Shown here in pieces: positions 44,429 to 53,068 of a DNA stretch of 64,000 nt. Under the pieces are notes generated by a model. The model saw only the letters and a list, made by a program, of their open reading frames with translations, was not told where the DNA came from and did not search any database. The stretch's first letter is position 1. Every line of letters starts with the position of its first letter. This DNA is from Nocardioides panaciterrulae (lineage in GTDB: Bacteria; Actinomycetota; Actinomycetes; Propionibacteriales; Nocardioidaceae): assembly GCF_013409645.1 (NCBI RefSeq), contig NZ_JACCBG010000001.1, positions 1,672,001 to 1,736,000 on the forward strand, written 5' to 3'. The translations under genes were made by a program, and so were the position numbers.

Positions 44429-45889
44429 GTGCGTAGAGCCAAGATCATCTGCACCCTCGGCCCGGCAACCTCATCCGCACGGCGCATCCGTGAGCTGGTG
44501 TACGCCGGCATGGACGTCGCCCGGCTGAACATGAGCCACGGCAGCCATGCCGATCACGCCGAGTCCTACCGGCTGGTCCGGCAGGCCTCGGACGCGAGCG
44601 GGCACGGCGTGGGGATCTTCGCCGACCTGCAGGGTCCGAAGATCCGCCTGTCGACGTTCGCGGACGGCCCGGTGACCCTGCGTCGCGGCCAGGAGTGGAC
44701 GATCACCACCCGCGACGTCCCCGGGGACGACAAGGTGGCGGGCACGACGTACGCCGGGCTGCCGGGCGACGTGCAGGCCGGCGACCCGATCCTCATCGAC
44801 GACGGCAAGGTGCGACTGCGGGTGACCGCGGTGGAGGACACCGACGTGCACTGCGAGGTGCAGGTCGGCGGCAAGGTCTCCAACCACAAGGGCATCAACC
44901 TGCCCGGCGTGGCGGTGTCGGTGCCGGCGCTGTCGGAGAAGGACATCGAGGACCTGCGCTTCGCGCTGCACCTGACGGTCGACTTCATCGCGCTGAGCTT
45001 CGTGCGCGACGCCAAGGACGCCGACGACGTGCGGAAGATCATGGACGAGGAGGGCGTGCACCTCCCGGTGATCGCCAAGATCGAGAAGCCGCAGGCGATC
45101 GAGAACCTCGACGAGGTGATGGCCGCGTTCGACGGCTTCATGGTCGCCCGCGGGGACCTGGGCGTGGAGTGTCCGCTCGAGGACGTGCCGTTCCTCCAGA
45201 AGCAGGTCATCGAGAAGGCCCGGCTGAACGCCAAGCCGGTCATCGTGGCCACCCAGATGCTGGAGTCGATGATCTCGAACCCGGCCCCGACGCGCGCCGA
45301 GGCCTCCGACGTGGCCAACGCGGTGCTCGACGGCGCGGACGCGGTGATGCTCTCGGGCGAGACCAGCGTGGGGGAGTACCCCGTCCACACGGTCGAGACC
45401 ATGGCCCGGATCATCACCGCCACCGAGACGCATGCGGTGGACGGCGACCACCTCGGTCAGGTGGCCGAGATCGACTGGGACCCGCACACCCGCGGCGGCG
45501 TGATCGCCAAGGCCGCCGAGGAGGTCGCCGAGCGGGTGGGCGCGAAGTACGTCGTGGCCTTCACCCAGAGCGGTGACTCCGCGCGCCGGATGTCCCGGCT
45601 GCGTGGTCCGATCCCGATCCTCGCGTTCACCCCGGAGAACGTGGTGCGCTCGCAGCTCGCTCTGAGCTGGGGCGTGGAGACGTTCCGCACCGAGCCGGTC
45701 AACCACACCGACGAGATGGTCCGCCAGGTCGACGAGCAGCTGCTGCGCATCGGCCGCGTCGAGGTCGGTGACCTCGTGGTGCTCATCGCCGGCAGCCCGC
45801 CCGGCATCCCCGGCTCCACCAACGCGCTGCGTATCCACCGGATGGGCGACGCGATCAACGAGGTCGCGCCCGCCTACCGGCGGGACTGA
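44429..45889 (+). CDS. pyk: Pyruvate kinase
   Basis: It makes pyruvate and ATP from phosphoenolpyruvate. The 486 aa protein begins RRAKIICTLGPATSS. It has RLNMSHGSHADH, the active-site AKIEKPQAIENLDEV, MVARGDLGVE and the ATQMLESMI segment. It is the type with a full C-terminal allosteric domain. It begins GTG next to a -10 box. Confidence 0.97.
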   Translation: MRRAKIICTLGPATSSARRIRELVYAGMDVARLNMSHGSHADHAESYRLVRQASDASGHGVGIFADLQGPKIRLSTFADGPVTLRRGQEWTITTRDVPGDDKVAGTTYAGLPGDVQAGDPILIDDGKVRLRVTAVEDTDVHCEVQVGGKVSNHKGINLPGVAVSVPALSEKDIEDLRFALHLTVDFIALSFVRDAKDADDVRKIMDEEGVHLPVIAKIEKPQAIENLDEVMAAFDGFMVARGDLGVECPLEDVPFLQKQVIEKARLNAKPVIVATQMLESMISNPAPTRAEASDVANAVLDGADAVMLSGETSVGEYPVHTVETMARIITATETHAVDGDHLGQVAEIDWDPHTRGGVIAKAAEEVAERVGAKYVVAFTQSGDSARRMSRLRGPIPILAFTPENVVRSQLALSWGVETFRTEPVNHTDEMVRQVDEQLLRIGRVEVGDLVVLIAGSPPGIPGSTNALRIHRMGDAINEVAPAYRRD

Positions 45890-45904
45890 GCCGAGCGCGG
45901 ACGG

Positions 45905-46213
45905 TCAGGACTTCAGGCCGATCAGCTCGTCGAGCCGCCACGCGGTGTCGCAGGAGATCCTGAGCACGGCGTACCTCTTGACCACGCTGAGGCAGCCGTC
46001 GCCCAGGTAGTACCCGAGCAGGGCTGCGTACACCTTGGGCTCGAGGTCGCCGTCGTGGCACCGAGGGCACCTGTCCGCCGGAGCGCTCCGTGGATTCGTT
46101 CGCCAATCGCGCAGCGCCGCACGGCTGATCCGGAGTCCCCTGCTGACCTCCGAGAGTGTCTGACCGCGCGCCAACCGGGTGAGGGCCTCTCGTCGCACGC
46201 GCTCGGGGTACAT
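45905..46213 (-). pseudogene. Truncated HTH plus LAGLIDADG-like homing endonuclease relative
   Basis: The 102 aa reading frame starts MYPERVRREALTRLARG, a helix-turn-helix (about residues 1-40). A CPRC zinc-like pair and YAALLGYYLGDGCLSV follow, the first LAGLIDADG-type helix. Full-length relatives in actinobacteria run to about 200-280 aa with a second half that is absent here. It stops after GLKS. The ATG at 46213 has GAGGGTG upstream. It lies 29 bases from a tRNA gene. It is probably a decayed remnant. Confidence 0.6.
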
Positions 46214-46242
46214 GAGTACACCCTCGTAGGACGCGCCGACAG

Positions 46243-46316
46243 TGCCCCGAGTGGGATTCGAACCCACACTGGATCGGGTTTGAGCCGATTTTCTCTACCG
46301 GTTGGAATATCGGGGC
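46243..46316 (-). tRNA. tRNA with anticodon CAA (nominal tRNA-Leu)
   Basis: A 74-base cloverleaf reads on the minus strand. The acceptor stem is GCCCCGA and TCGGGGC with discriminator A. The anticodon stem ATCGG and CCGAT holds loop CTCAAAC, so the anticodon is CAA, which decodes UUG. The T arm is GTGGG-TTCGAAT-CCCAC. The variable region is only 5 bases (CCAGT), whereas bacterial tRNA-Leu normally has a long variable arm. The D stem is weak, and no CCA is encoded. Confidence 0.85.
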
Positions 46317-46382
46317 CGGCGGGCGTCGAGCCTAGCCGATGTCCCGCGGCCCCCGATCAGCACGCTCGATACCCTAGGCCGC

Positions 46383-46985
46383 GTGACCGATCCCACCGCC
46401 GCGCCCACGCGCACCGTCGTCATCGCCGAGGACGAGGCCCTGATCCGGATGGACCTCGCCGAGATGCTGACCGAGGAGGGCTACGACGTGGTGGGCCAGG
46501 CCGGCGACGGCGCCAGGGCCGTCGAGCTCGCCGAGGAGCTCCGGCCGGACCTGGTCATCCTGGACGTGAAGATGCCGGTCCTCGACGGGATCGCCGCGGC
46601 GGAGCGGATCGCGGGCCAACGGATCGCCCCCGTGGTGATCCTGACCGCGTTCTCCCAGCGCGACCTGGTCGACCGGGCGCGCGAGGCGGGGGCGATGGCC
46701 TACCTGGTCAAGCCGTTCTCCAAGAGCGACCTGGTGCCGGCGATCGAGATGGCCGTGAGCCGGTTCTCCGAGCTCGCCGTCCTCGAGCAGGAGGTGGCCG
46801 ACCTGCACGACCGCCTCGAGACCCGCAAGGCCGTCGACCGGGCCAAGAGCATCCTGCAGAAGCAGCTGGAGCTCTCCGAGCCCGAGGCGTTCCGCTGGAT
46901 CCAGAAGACCGCCATGGACCTGCGGCTGTCGATGCGGCAGGTGGCCGAGGGCGTGGTGACCCACGGTCCCGGGCTCGCCGGTTGA
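46383..46985 (+). CDS. pdtaR: PdtaR-like ANTAR response regulator
   Basis: This is a response regulator that acts on RNA by antitermination. The 200 aa protein has a receiver domain (about residues 10-125) with the phospho-aspartate in LVILDVKMP and a lysine in YLVKPFSKSDL. A linker helix and a C-terminal ANTAR domain (ETRKAVDRAKSILQKQ to SMRQVAEGVV) follow. It is the likely PdtaR orthologue. The partner PdtaS kinase is not in this window. GTG start 7 bases after a TACCCT -10 box, so probably leaderless. Confidence 0.92.
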   Translation: MTDPTAAPTRTVVIAEDEALIRMDLAEMLTEEGYDVVGQAGDGARAVELAEELRPDLVILDVKMPVLDGIAAAERIAGQRIAPVVILTAFSQRDLVDRAREAGAMAYLVKPFSKSDLVPAIEMAVSRFSELAVLEQEVADLHDRLETRKAVDRAKSILQKQLELSEPEAFRWIQKTAMDLRLSMRQVAEGVVTHGPGLAG

Positions 46986-47087
46986 TCGCGACACGACTCC
47001 GTCTCGCTCAGGTCACGACTCGATAAAGCCTGGCTCACTGGACGCGGAGCGGCCCGGCGTTGTGGCCCGGGTCACGTCTCTGACCCC

Positions 47088-47093
47088 TAGACT
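47088..47093 (+). promoter_or_regulatory. Candidate promoter for the liv operon
   Basis: A TAGACT -10-like box is followed by a small hairpin (47096-47112: CGGGC and GCCCG) and a GAGGGAGGA ribosome site before the TTG start of livH. Confidence 0.4.
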
Positions 47094-47134
47094 GCCGGGC
47101 AGCAATCGCCCGGGGGCCTAGAGGGAGGACCGCC

Positions 47135-48463
47135 TTGACGTCGCGACCCGAATGCCGAGCGAGCAGGCCGGGAGTGGGACCACGAGCCGGGATCGCCGGC
47201 GTCCTCGTGCTCCTGCTCCTGGCGCCGCTCGCGCTCCTGTTCTCCGCCCAGCCGGCGAGTGCCGTCGGCACGCTGTGCCTGCCGTCGGACACCACCGCCT
47301 GCATCGCGGGCACGCTGCGCACCGAGAAGGACGTCCTGCCGGGCGTGAAGATCACGGTCACCGGCCCGGACGGGCAGGCGACCGAAGCCACGACGGGGGA
47401 CGACGGGCGATGGAACGTCCAGGTGACCAAGGAGGGCGAGTACACCGTCAAGATCGACGACACCACGCTCCCCAAGAACCTGGCCACCTCCGGTGAGGTC
47501 ACCGTGGACGCCAAGTTCAAGGCGACCGCTCCGGCGCTGATCCCGATCCGCACCGCGGACTACCAGGCCAGCGAGAGCTACTGGGACCACCTGCTGCAGA
47601 GCAGCGCCAACGGCCTGCGGCTCGGCCTGCTGCTCGCGCTGGCCTCGGTCGGGCTGTCGCTGATCTACGGCACCACCGGCCTGTCGAACTTCGCGCACGC
47701 CGAGCAGGTCGGCCTTGGCGGCATCCTGGGCTACTTCCTGATCAACGTGCACGGCCTGAACCTGTGGGTGGGCGGTCTGCTGGTGATGGTGCTGTGCGGC
47801 TTCACCGGCTGGTTCCAGGACCGGGTGATGTGGCAGCCCTTGCGGCGTCGGGGGCTCGGCCTGACGCAGCTGATGATCGTCACCATCGGCCTCTCGCTGG
47901 CCATGCAGTACTGCTTCCAGTACTTCGTCGGGGCCCGCACCGTGCGGGTCGTGAAGGACAACCCGACGGTCAGCACCGTCGGTCCGATCACGATGACCAA
48001 CCAGTCGTTCATCGCGATGGGCATCTCGATCCTGGTCCTCGCGGCGGTCGGCTACGCGCTGCTGCGGACCCGCGTCGGCCGGGCGACCCGGGCGGTGTCC
48101 GACAACCCCGCGCTGGCGGCGGCCTCCGGCATCGACGTCGACAAGGTGATCCGGCTGGTCTGGACCGTCTCGATGGCGCTCGCCGGCCTGTCGGGCCTGC
48201 TCTACGCGCTGGTCACCAACGGCATCAAGTGGGACTCCGGCATGCAGATCCTGCTGCTGCTCTTCGCCGCGGTCACCCTCGGCGGCCTCGGTACGGCCTT
48301 CGGGGCACTCGTCGGGTCGATCATCATCGGCCTCGTCGTGGAGCTCTCGCCGGTCCTCGGGATGCCCGGCGACTTCAAGTACGCCACCGCGCTGCTGATC
48401 CTGATCCTGCTGCTGCTGGTGCGGCCGCAGGGTCTGCTCGGCCGCCCCGAGCGGGTCGGTTAA
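47135..48463 (+). CDS. livH: LivH-type branched-chain amino acid permease with N-terminal CnaB-like domain
   Basis: The 442 aa protein is a fusion. Residues 18-44 are a signal-like membrane segment. About 45-130 form an extracellular beta domain with IAGTLRTEKDVLPGVKITV and DGRWNVQVTKEGEYTVKIDD, typical of CnaB or carboxypeptidase-regulatory domains. The LivH permease (about 145-440) follows, with GLSLIYGTTGLSNFAHAE. The TTG start has strong GAGGGAGGA sequence. It is first in livHMGF. The extra domain may contact the binding protein or cell wall. Confidence 0.9.
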   Translation: MTSRPECRASRPGVGPRAGIAGVLVLLLLAPLALLFSAQPASAVGTLCLPSDTTACIAGTLRTEKDVLPGVKITVTGPDGQATEATTGDDGRWNVQVTKEGEYTVKIDDTTLPKNLATSGEVTVDAKFKATAPALIPIRTADYQASESYWDHLLQSSANGLRLGLLLALASVGLSLIYGTTGLSNFAHAEQVGLGGILGYFLINVHGLNLWVGGLLVMVLCGFTGWFQDRVMWQPLRRRGLGLTQLMIVTIGLSLAMQYCFQYFVGARTVRVVKDNPTVSTVGPITMTNQSFIAMGISILVLAAVGYALLRTRVGRATRAVSDNPALAAASGIDVDKVIRLVWTVSMALAGLSGLLYALVTNGIKWDSGMQILLLLFAAVTLGGLGTAFGALVGSIIIGLVVELSPVLGMPGDFKYATALLILILLLLVRPQGLLGRPERVG

Positions 48464-48476
48464 GGAAGGAACGGGC

Positions 48477-49760
48477 ATGGACACCATCCAGGCGATCCTC
48501 AACGCCATGGTGCGCGAGGCCATCTCGCCGCAGACCGCGGCCGTGGCCATCGCCGCCATCGGCCTGAACATCCACTTCGGCTACACCGGCCTGATCAACA
48601 TCGGCCAGTCCGGCTTCATGCTGCTCGGCGCCTACGGCCTGGCGATCTCGGTCGGCCACGGGCTGCCGCTGATCGTCGGCGTGCTCATCGGCTTCGCGGC
48701 CGCCCTGGTCTTCGCGCTGGTGCTCGGAGCGCCGACCCTGAAGCTGCGCGGCGACTACCTCGCGATCGTGACCATCTCGGCCGCGGAGATCCTGCGGTAC
48801 GTCGGGCGCTCAGCCCTGCTGACCGACTTCACCGGCGCGGCCCAGGGCCTGAGCGGCGCGACCTTCCGAGGCCCGTTCGTCAACCTGTCGTTCTTCGGGG
48901 ACGGCACCACGACGCTGAGCCCGTTCAGCTACCACGACGTGGCCGGCGGTGCGGTGTGGGTCCGCCTCCTCGGCTGGCTGCTCGTCATCGCGTGTGTCGC
49001 GGGCATCGTGGTGCTGGTCCGCAGCGCCAAGCGTCCTCCCCGCGTGCGCCGGGCGGTCCGCGGGCCCGGCCGGCGGCCCGAGGTCACCGCGACGACCGAG
49101 GAGCGCGTCGACCTCGGCGCCGACGCCGCTGCCCCCGCGGGGCTCTCCCCGGCGGTGCGCGGCGCGGCCATCGTGCTGCTCGGCGTGCTGGGCGTGCTGG
49201 TGGTCTTCTTCCTGGTGCCGACCACCTACCAGAACACCGGCGTCAGCGGCTGGTGGGTGCGCTTCGCCGCCTGGGTGCTGGTCGCGGTCTCGGTGGTCGT
49301 GGTCTGGCTGCTGGTCCGCAGCCCCTGGGGTCGCCTGCTGCGCGGCATCCGCGAGGACGAGGACGCGATCCGCAGCCTCGGCAAGAACGTCTTCGCGATC
49401 AAGATGCAGGCGCTGATCATCGGCGGCGTCTTCGGCGCCCTGGGCGGCATGGTCTACGTGCTGGCCTCCTCGGTGCAGCCGGACTCGATGGGCCGCTCGC
49501 TGACGTTCTTCTGCTACACCGCCCTGCTGATCGGTGGTGCGGCGTCGATCTTCGGCCCGGTGCTCGGCGCCGTGATCTTCTACGGCGCGCGGATCGTGAT
49601 CAAGGTCGCCGCCGGCGCCTACGTGCCCGACAGCATCATGAACGGCCAGCAGACCGAGCAGTTCTCCTACATCGTCGTCGGCGTCGCACTGATGCTGATC
49701 GTGATCTTCCGTCCGCAGGGGATTCTCGGCAACAAGAGGGAGCTCCGGTTCAATGTCTGA
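48477..49760 (+). CDS. livM: LivM-type branched-chain amino acid permease
   Basis: The 427 aa second permease subunit has GLNIHFGYTGLINIGQSGFM and the EAA-like loop RGIREDEDAIRSLGKN that contacts the ATPases. A charged insert near residues 180-220 (RSAKRPPRVRRAVRGPGRR) is longer than in typical LivM. The ATG has AAGGAAGGA upstream. Overlaps livG by 8 bases. Confidence 0.93.
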   Translation: MDTIQAILNAMVREAISPQTAAVAIAAIGLNIHFGYTGLINIGQSGFMLLGAYGLAISVGHGLPLIVGVLIGFAAALVFALVLGAPTLKLRGDYLAIVTISAAEILRYVGRSALLTDFTGAAQGLSGATFRGPFVNLSFFGDGTTTLSPFSYHDVAGGAVWVRLLGWLLVIACVAGIVVLVRSAKRPPRVRRAVRGPGRRPEVTATTEERVDLGADAAAPAGLSPAVRGAAIVLLGVLGVLVVFFLVPTTYQNTGVSGWWVRFAAWVLVAVSVVVVWLLVRSPWGRLLRGIREDEDAIRSLGKNVFAIKMQALIIGGVFGALGGMVYVLASSVQPDSMGRSLTFFCYTALLIGGAASIFGPVLGAVIFYGARIVIKVAAGAYVPDSIMNGQQTEQFSYIVVGVALMLIVIFRPQGILGNKRELRFNV

Positions 49761-50724
49761 CACCAGTACGACGACCGCCGGTCTCGCGGACCCCGCCGCC
49801 CGGCGGGCGCTGATGGCCGGCGTGGCCACGACCCCCGGCTCGGCCAAGCCCGACCCGATCCTCGTCGTCGACAACATCGTCCGCGCGTTCGGCGGCATGA
49901 CCGCCGTCGACGTCGGCCACCTCGAGGTCCAGCGGGGGGTGATCACCGCGCTGATCGGGCCCAACGGTGCCGGCAAGACGACGTTCTTCAACCTGATCAC
50001 CGGCTTCGACCGGCCCACCTCGGCGCGGACGGGGGCGAACTGGTCCTTCGACGGCGCGAAGCTGAACAAGACCTCGGCCTCGAGCGTCGCCAGGGCCGGC
50101 ATGGTCCGCACCTTCCAGCTCACCAAGGCGCTGAGCCGGATGACGGTCATGGAGAACATGCTGCTGGGCGCCCAGGGGCAGACCGGGGAGAACCTCCTCA
50201 AGTGCGTGTTCAAGCCGCTGTGGCGCAACCAGGAGCGCGAGATCGAGGAGAAGGCCAAGGAGCTGCTCCAGCGGTTCAAGCTGCTCGAGAAGAAGGACGA
50301 CTACGCCGGCAGCCTCTCCGGCGGCCAGCGCAAGCTGCTGGAGATGGCGCGTGCGCTGATGAGCGACCCGAAGATGATCATGCTCGACGAGCCGATGGCC
50401 GGGGTGAACCCGGCCCTCACGCAGTCGCTGCTCGGCCACGTCCAGAGCCTGCGCGACGACGGCATGACCGTGCTGTTCGTCGAGCACGACATGCACGTCG
50501 TGCGCCACATCTCCGACTGGGTCGCGGTGATGGCCGAGGGCCGGCTGGTCGCGGAGGGCCCGGCCGACACCGTCATGTCGGACACCGCGGTGATCGACGC
50601 CTACCTCGGCGCCCACCACGACACCGACCTCGGGGACGACCGGTTGCTGAGCGACGACACCATGGACCAGCTGTCGGAGGAAGCGGCCGAGGAACAGGCC
50701 CACCGCGAGGAGGAGCAGTCGTGA
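49753..50724 (+). CDS. livG: LivG-type ABC ATPase
   Basis: The 323 aa ATPase has Walker A GPNGAGKTT, signature LSGGQRKLLEMARAL, Walker B MIMLDEPMAGVNP and the H-loop VLFVEHDMHVV. A 35-residue N-terminal extension and an acidic C-terminal tail (EEAAEEQAHREEEQS) are additions to the standard length of about 255 aa. It overlaps livF by 4 bases. Confidence 0.93.
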   Translation: MSDTSTTTAGLADPAARRALMAGVATTPGSAKPDPILVVDNIVRAFGGMTAVDVGHLEVQRGVITALIGPNGAGKTTFFNLITGFDRPTSARTGANWSFDGAKLNKTSASSVARAGMVRTFQLTKALSRMTVMENMLLGAQGQTGENLLKCVFKPLWRNQEREIEEKAKELLQRFKLLEKKDDYAGSLSGGQRKLLEMARALMSDPKMIMLDEPMAGVNPALTQSLLGHVQSLRDDGMTVLFVEHDMHVVRHISDWVAVMAEGRLVAEGPADTVMSDTAVIDAYLGAHHDTDLGDDRLLSDDTMDQLSEEAAEEQAHREEEQS

Positions 50725-51518
50725 GCGCCCAGACCCAGACCAGCACACAGTCGGGGACGGGCCCGGGAGCCCGCGACGCCGTCATCGAGGCCAGGGACGT
50801 CGTCGCCGGCTACCTGCCCGGAGTGAACATCCTGAACGGGTGCAGCCTGGTGGCCTACCCCGGCGAGATGATCGGCATCATCGGCCCGAACGGTGCCGGC
50901 AAGTCGACGTTGCTGAAGGCCATCTTCGGTCTGGTGAAGGTGCACTCCGGCAGCGTGGTCCTGGGCGACCGGGACATCACGAACGCCAAGACGAACCGTC
51001 TCGTGGAGATGGGCGTCGGCTTCGTGCCGCAGACCAACAACGTCTTCCCGACGCTGACGATCGAGGAGAACCTCCGCATGGGGTTGTTCATGCGGCCGAA
51101 GAAGGTCGGCGAGCGGCTCGCCGCGATGTGGGACCTCTTCCCGGTGCTCCACGACCGCCGCAACCAGCGCGCCGGCGCGCTGTCCGGCGGGGAGCGGCAG
51201 TCCCTCGCCATGGCCCGGGCGCTGATGATGGAGCCCTCGGTGCTGCTGCTCGACGAGCCGTCGGCCGGCCTGTCGCCGGTGCGCCAGGACGAGACGTTCA
51301 TCCGGACCCGCCGGATCAACAAGACCGGCGTGTGCGTGGTCATGGTGGAGCAGAACGCCCGCCGCTGCCTGCAGATCTGCGACCGCGGCTACGTCCTGGA
51401 CCAGGGACGCGACGCCTACACGGGCACCGGCCGCGAGCTGGCCGACGACCCCAAGGTGATCGAGCTCTACCTCGGCACGCTGGCCAAGGACGTCGAGTCG
51501 GAGCACCCGCAGCACTGA
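50721..51518 (+). CDS. livF: LivF-type ABC ATPase
   Basis: The 265 aa second ATPase has Walker A GPNGAGKST, signature LSGGERQSLAMARAL and Walker B VLLLDEPSAGLSP, with MVEQNARR as the shortened family H-loop region (Gln in place of the usual His, normal for LivF). GTG start after GAGGAGGAG. Its stop lies inside the large palindromic terminator. Confidence 0.93.
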   Translation: MSAQTQTSTQSGTGPGARDAVIEARDVVAGYLPGVNILNGCSLVAYPGEMIGIIGPNGAGKSTLLKAIFGLVKVHSGSVVLGDRDITNAKTNRLVEMGVGFVPQTNNVFPTLTIEENLRMGLFMRPKKVGERLAAMWDLFPVLHDRRNQRAGALSGGERQSLAMARALMMEPSVLLLDEPSAGLSPVRQDETFIRTRRINKTGVCVVMVEQNARRCLQICDRGYVLDQGRDAYTGTGRELADDPKVIELYLGTLAKDVESEHPQH

Positions 51519-51560
51519 CGACGATCCCCCCTGCCCATGGGCAGGGGGGATCGTCGTCAG
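51515..51560. terminator. 46-base perfect palindrome, bidirectional terminator
   Basis: Bases 51515-51536 and 51539-51560 form a perfect 22-base stem with AT between them. The sequence includes CCCCCC and GGGGGG runs. It begins just before the livF stop and lies between convergent livF and livK, so it should end both transcripts. Confidence 0.85.
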
Positions 51561-51573
51561 CGGAGCCGTGCGG

Positions 51574-52929
51574 TCAGGACGAGGAGCCCTGGACGGTGGT
51601 GCTCAGCTCGTTCTTGTTGTCGGCGTTGTACTTGAAGATGCCGATGAACGCCGAGGACGGGTCGTTCTGCTTGTTGATCGGCCCGATGCCCGACGGGCCG
51701 GCGTAGCGGATCTCCTTGCCGTCCTTGAGCAGCTTGACGCAGTCGGCGTAGGTCTTGCACTCCTCGCCGCCGGTCGCGCCGGAGACCGCCGCGAAGTTCT
51801 TCTGGATGGTCTGCGGGTCGGTGGCGCCGCCCTTCACCGCCGCGAGCGCGGCGAGGATGGTGGCGTCGTAGGACTCTGCGCCGTAGGCGTAGTCGGCGAG
51901 CGGCTTGCCCTCACCCACCTCGGCCCAGCCGGAGAGCCGGTCCTTGAAGGACTGGTCCGGGTCGGCGCCGGGGATGGTGCCCTGGGCGCCCTCCATGGTG
52001 CCCTTCTCGAAGTCCTTGCTGTAGTCGGCGGTGTTGCCGTCGGACAGGTAGACCTTCGACATGTCCCAGCCCTGCGACTTCAGCTCGGGGATGATCTGCT
52101 TGGTCTCGTCGAAGGCGAGGACCACGATCGCGTCCGGCTTGGTCGCCAGCGCGGCGCCGACCTCGGAGGAGAACGTCGTCTGGCCGGCCGGGAACTCGTC
52201 GCCCTGGCCCTTGCACCCGTAGGTGCACTGGCCGCCGGAGCTCTCGATGGTCTGCTGGACGGCGTTGCGCAGGCCGGTGCCGTAGGTGTCGTTGAACACG
52301 ATGAAGGCGACCTTCTGGTAGCCGTCGGTGCTGATCAGCGTGCCGAGCGCGTTGCCCTGGATGCCGTCCGGGGGAGCGGTGCGGAAGTAGTACGGCGAGT
52401 AGCCGCTGAGGTCGACCGCGGTGTTGGCGGGGGAGACCTCGACGATCTTGTTCGAGGCGAAGGTGTCGACGACGTTCAGCGACACCGACGACGAGGCCGC
52501 GCCGATGACCACCGACGGGTTGCTGGCCACGAGGCTGCCGGCGGAGGCGGTCGAGACCGACATGTCGGTGGAGTCGCCGGAGTCCTGGATGTCGTGGCAG
52601 GCCTTGGCTCCGTCCACGCCGCCCGCGGCGTTGATGTCGGAGACGGCCAGGCCGACGCCCGCGATCTCCGGGGGACCGAGGTAGGCCAGGTTGCCGGTCA
52701 GCGGCAGGATGCCACCGACGCGCAGCGAGTCGGCGCTGGTCTGGCTGCCGGAGCACTTGTCGTTCGTGAAATTCTCGCTGCCGGAGGTCGACCCGGCCGC
52801 CGGGGTGTCCGAGGACTTCGCGGAGGCGTTGTTGTTGGAGTCGCTGGACCCGCAGGCGGTCAGGGCCAGGCCGAGGGCAGCGGTTCCTGCCGCCAGCCTC
52901 GCCCACGTGGCGGTTGTTGATCGATTCAC
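51574..52929 (-). CDS. livK: LivK-type amino acid-binding lipoprotein
   Basis: The extracytoplasmic binding protein of the Liv importer, 451 aa. A lipoprotein signal ends LTAC (Cys26). A low-complexity Ser-Asn-Ala linker follows, then the two-lobe fold with GGILPLTGNLAYLGPPEIAG, GAASSSVS and YAYGAESYDA. Four further cysteines may form disulfides. It is on the opposite strand to livHMGF, so its expression is set separately. GTG start with AAGAAAGG upstream. Confidence 0.92.
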   Translation of the reverse strand: MNRSTTATWARLAAGTAALGLALTACGSSDSNNNASAKSSDTPAAGSTSGSENFTNDKCSGSQTSADSLRVGGILPLTGNLAYLGPPEIAGVGLAVSDINAAGGVDGAKACHDIQDSGDSTDMSVSTASAGSLVASNPSVVIGAASSSVSLNVVDTFASNKIVEVSPANTAVDLSGYSPYYFRTAPPDGIQGNALGTLISTDGYQKVAFIVFNDTYGTGLRNAVQQTIESSGGQCTYGCKGQGDEFPAGQTTFSSEVGAALATKPDAIVVLAFDETKQIIPELKSQGWDMSKVYLSDGNTADYSKDFEKGTMEGAQGTIPGADPDQSFKDRLSGWAEVGEGKPLADYAYGAESYDATILAALAAVKGGATDPQTIQKNFAAVSGATGGEECKTYADCVKLLKDGKEIRYAGPSGIGPINKQNDPSSAFIGIFKYNADNKNELSTTVQGSSS

Positions 52930-53068
52930 TCTGGTGAACCTTTCTTCTCGCGTGGAGGGTGCACTTCACCGCCCCCCTGTCCCCCGAGGGGTGGGCTGGC
53001 CCTGTCACGGTAGGACCGGCACTGGTGAGCAGGGTCACAGCGCACGCTGTCGTGACCGAACCGTTACG

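Noticed and set aside
46055..46382. Plus-strand open frame running through the tRNA into the response regulator region
   Set aside because: It crosses a tRNA gene and the promoter of the ANTAR regulator. The translation is not protein-like.
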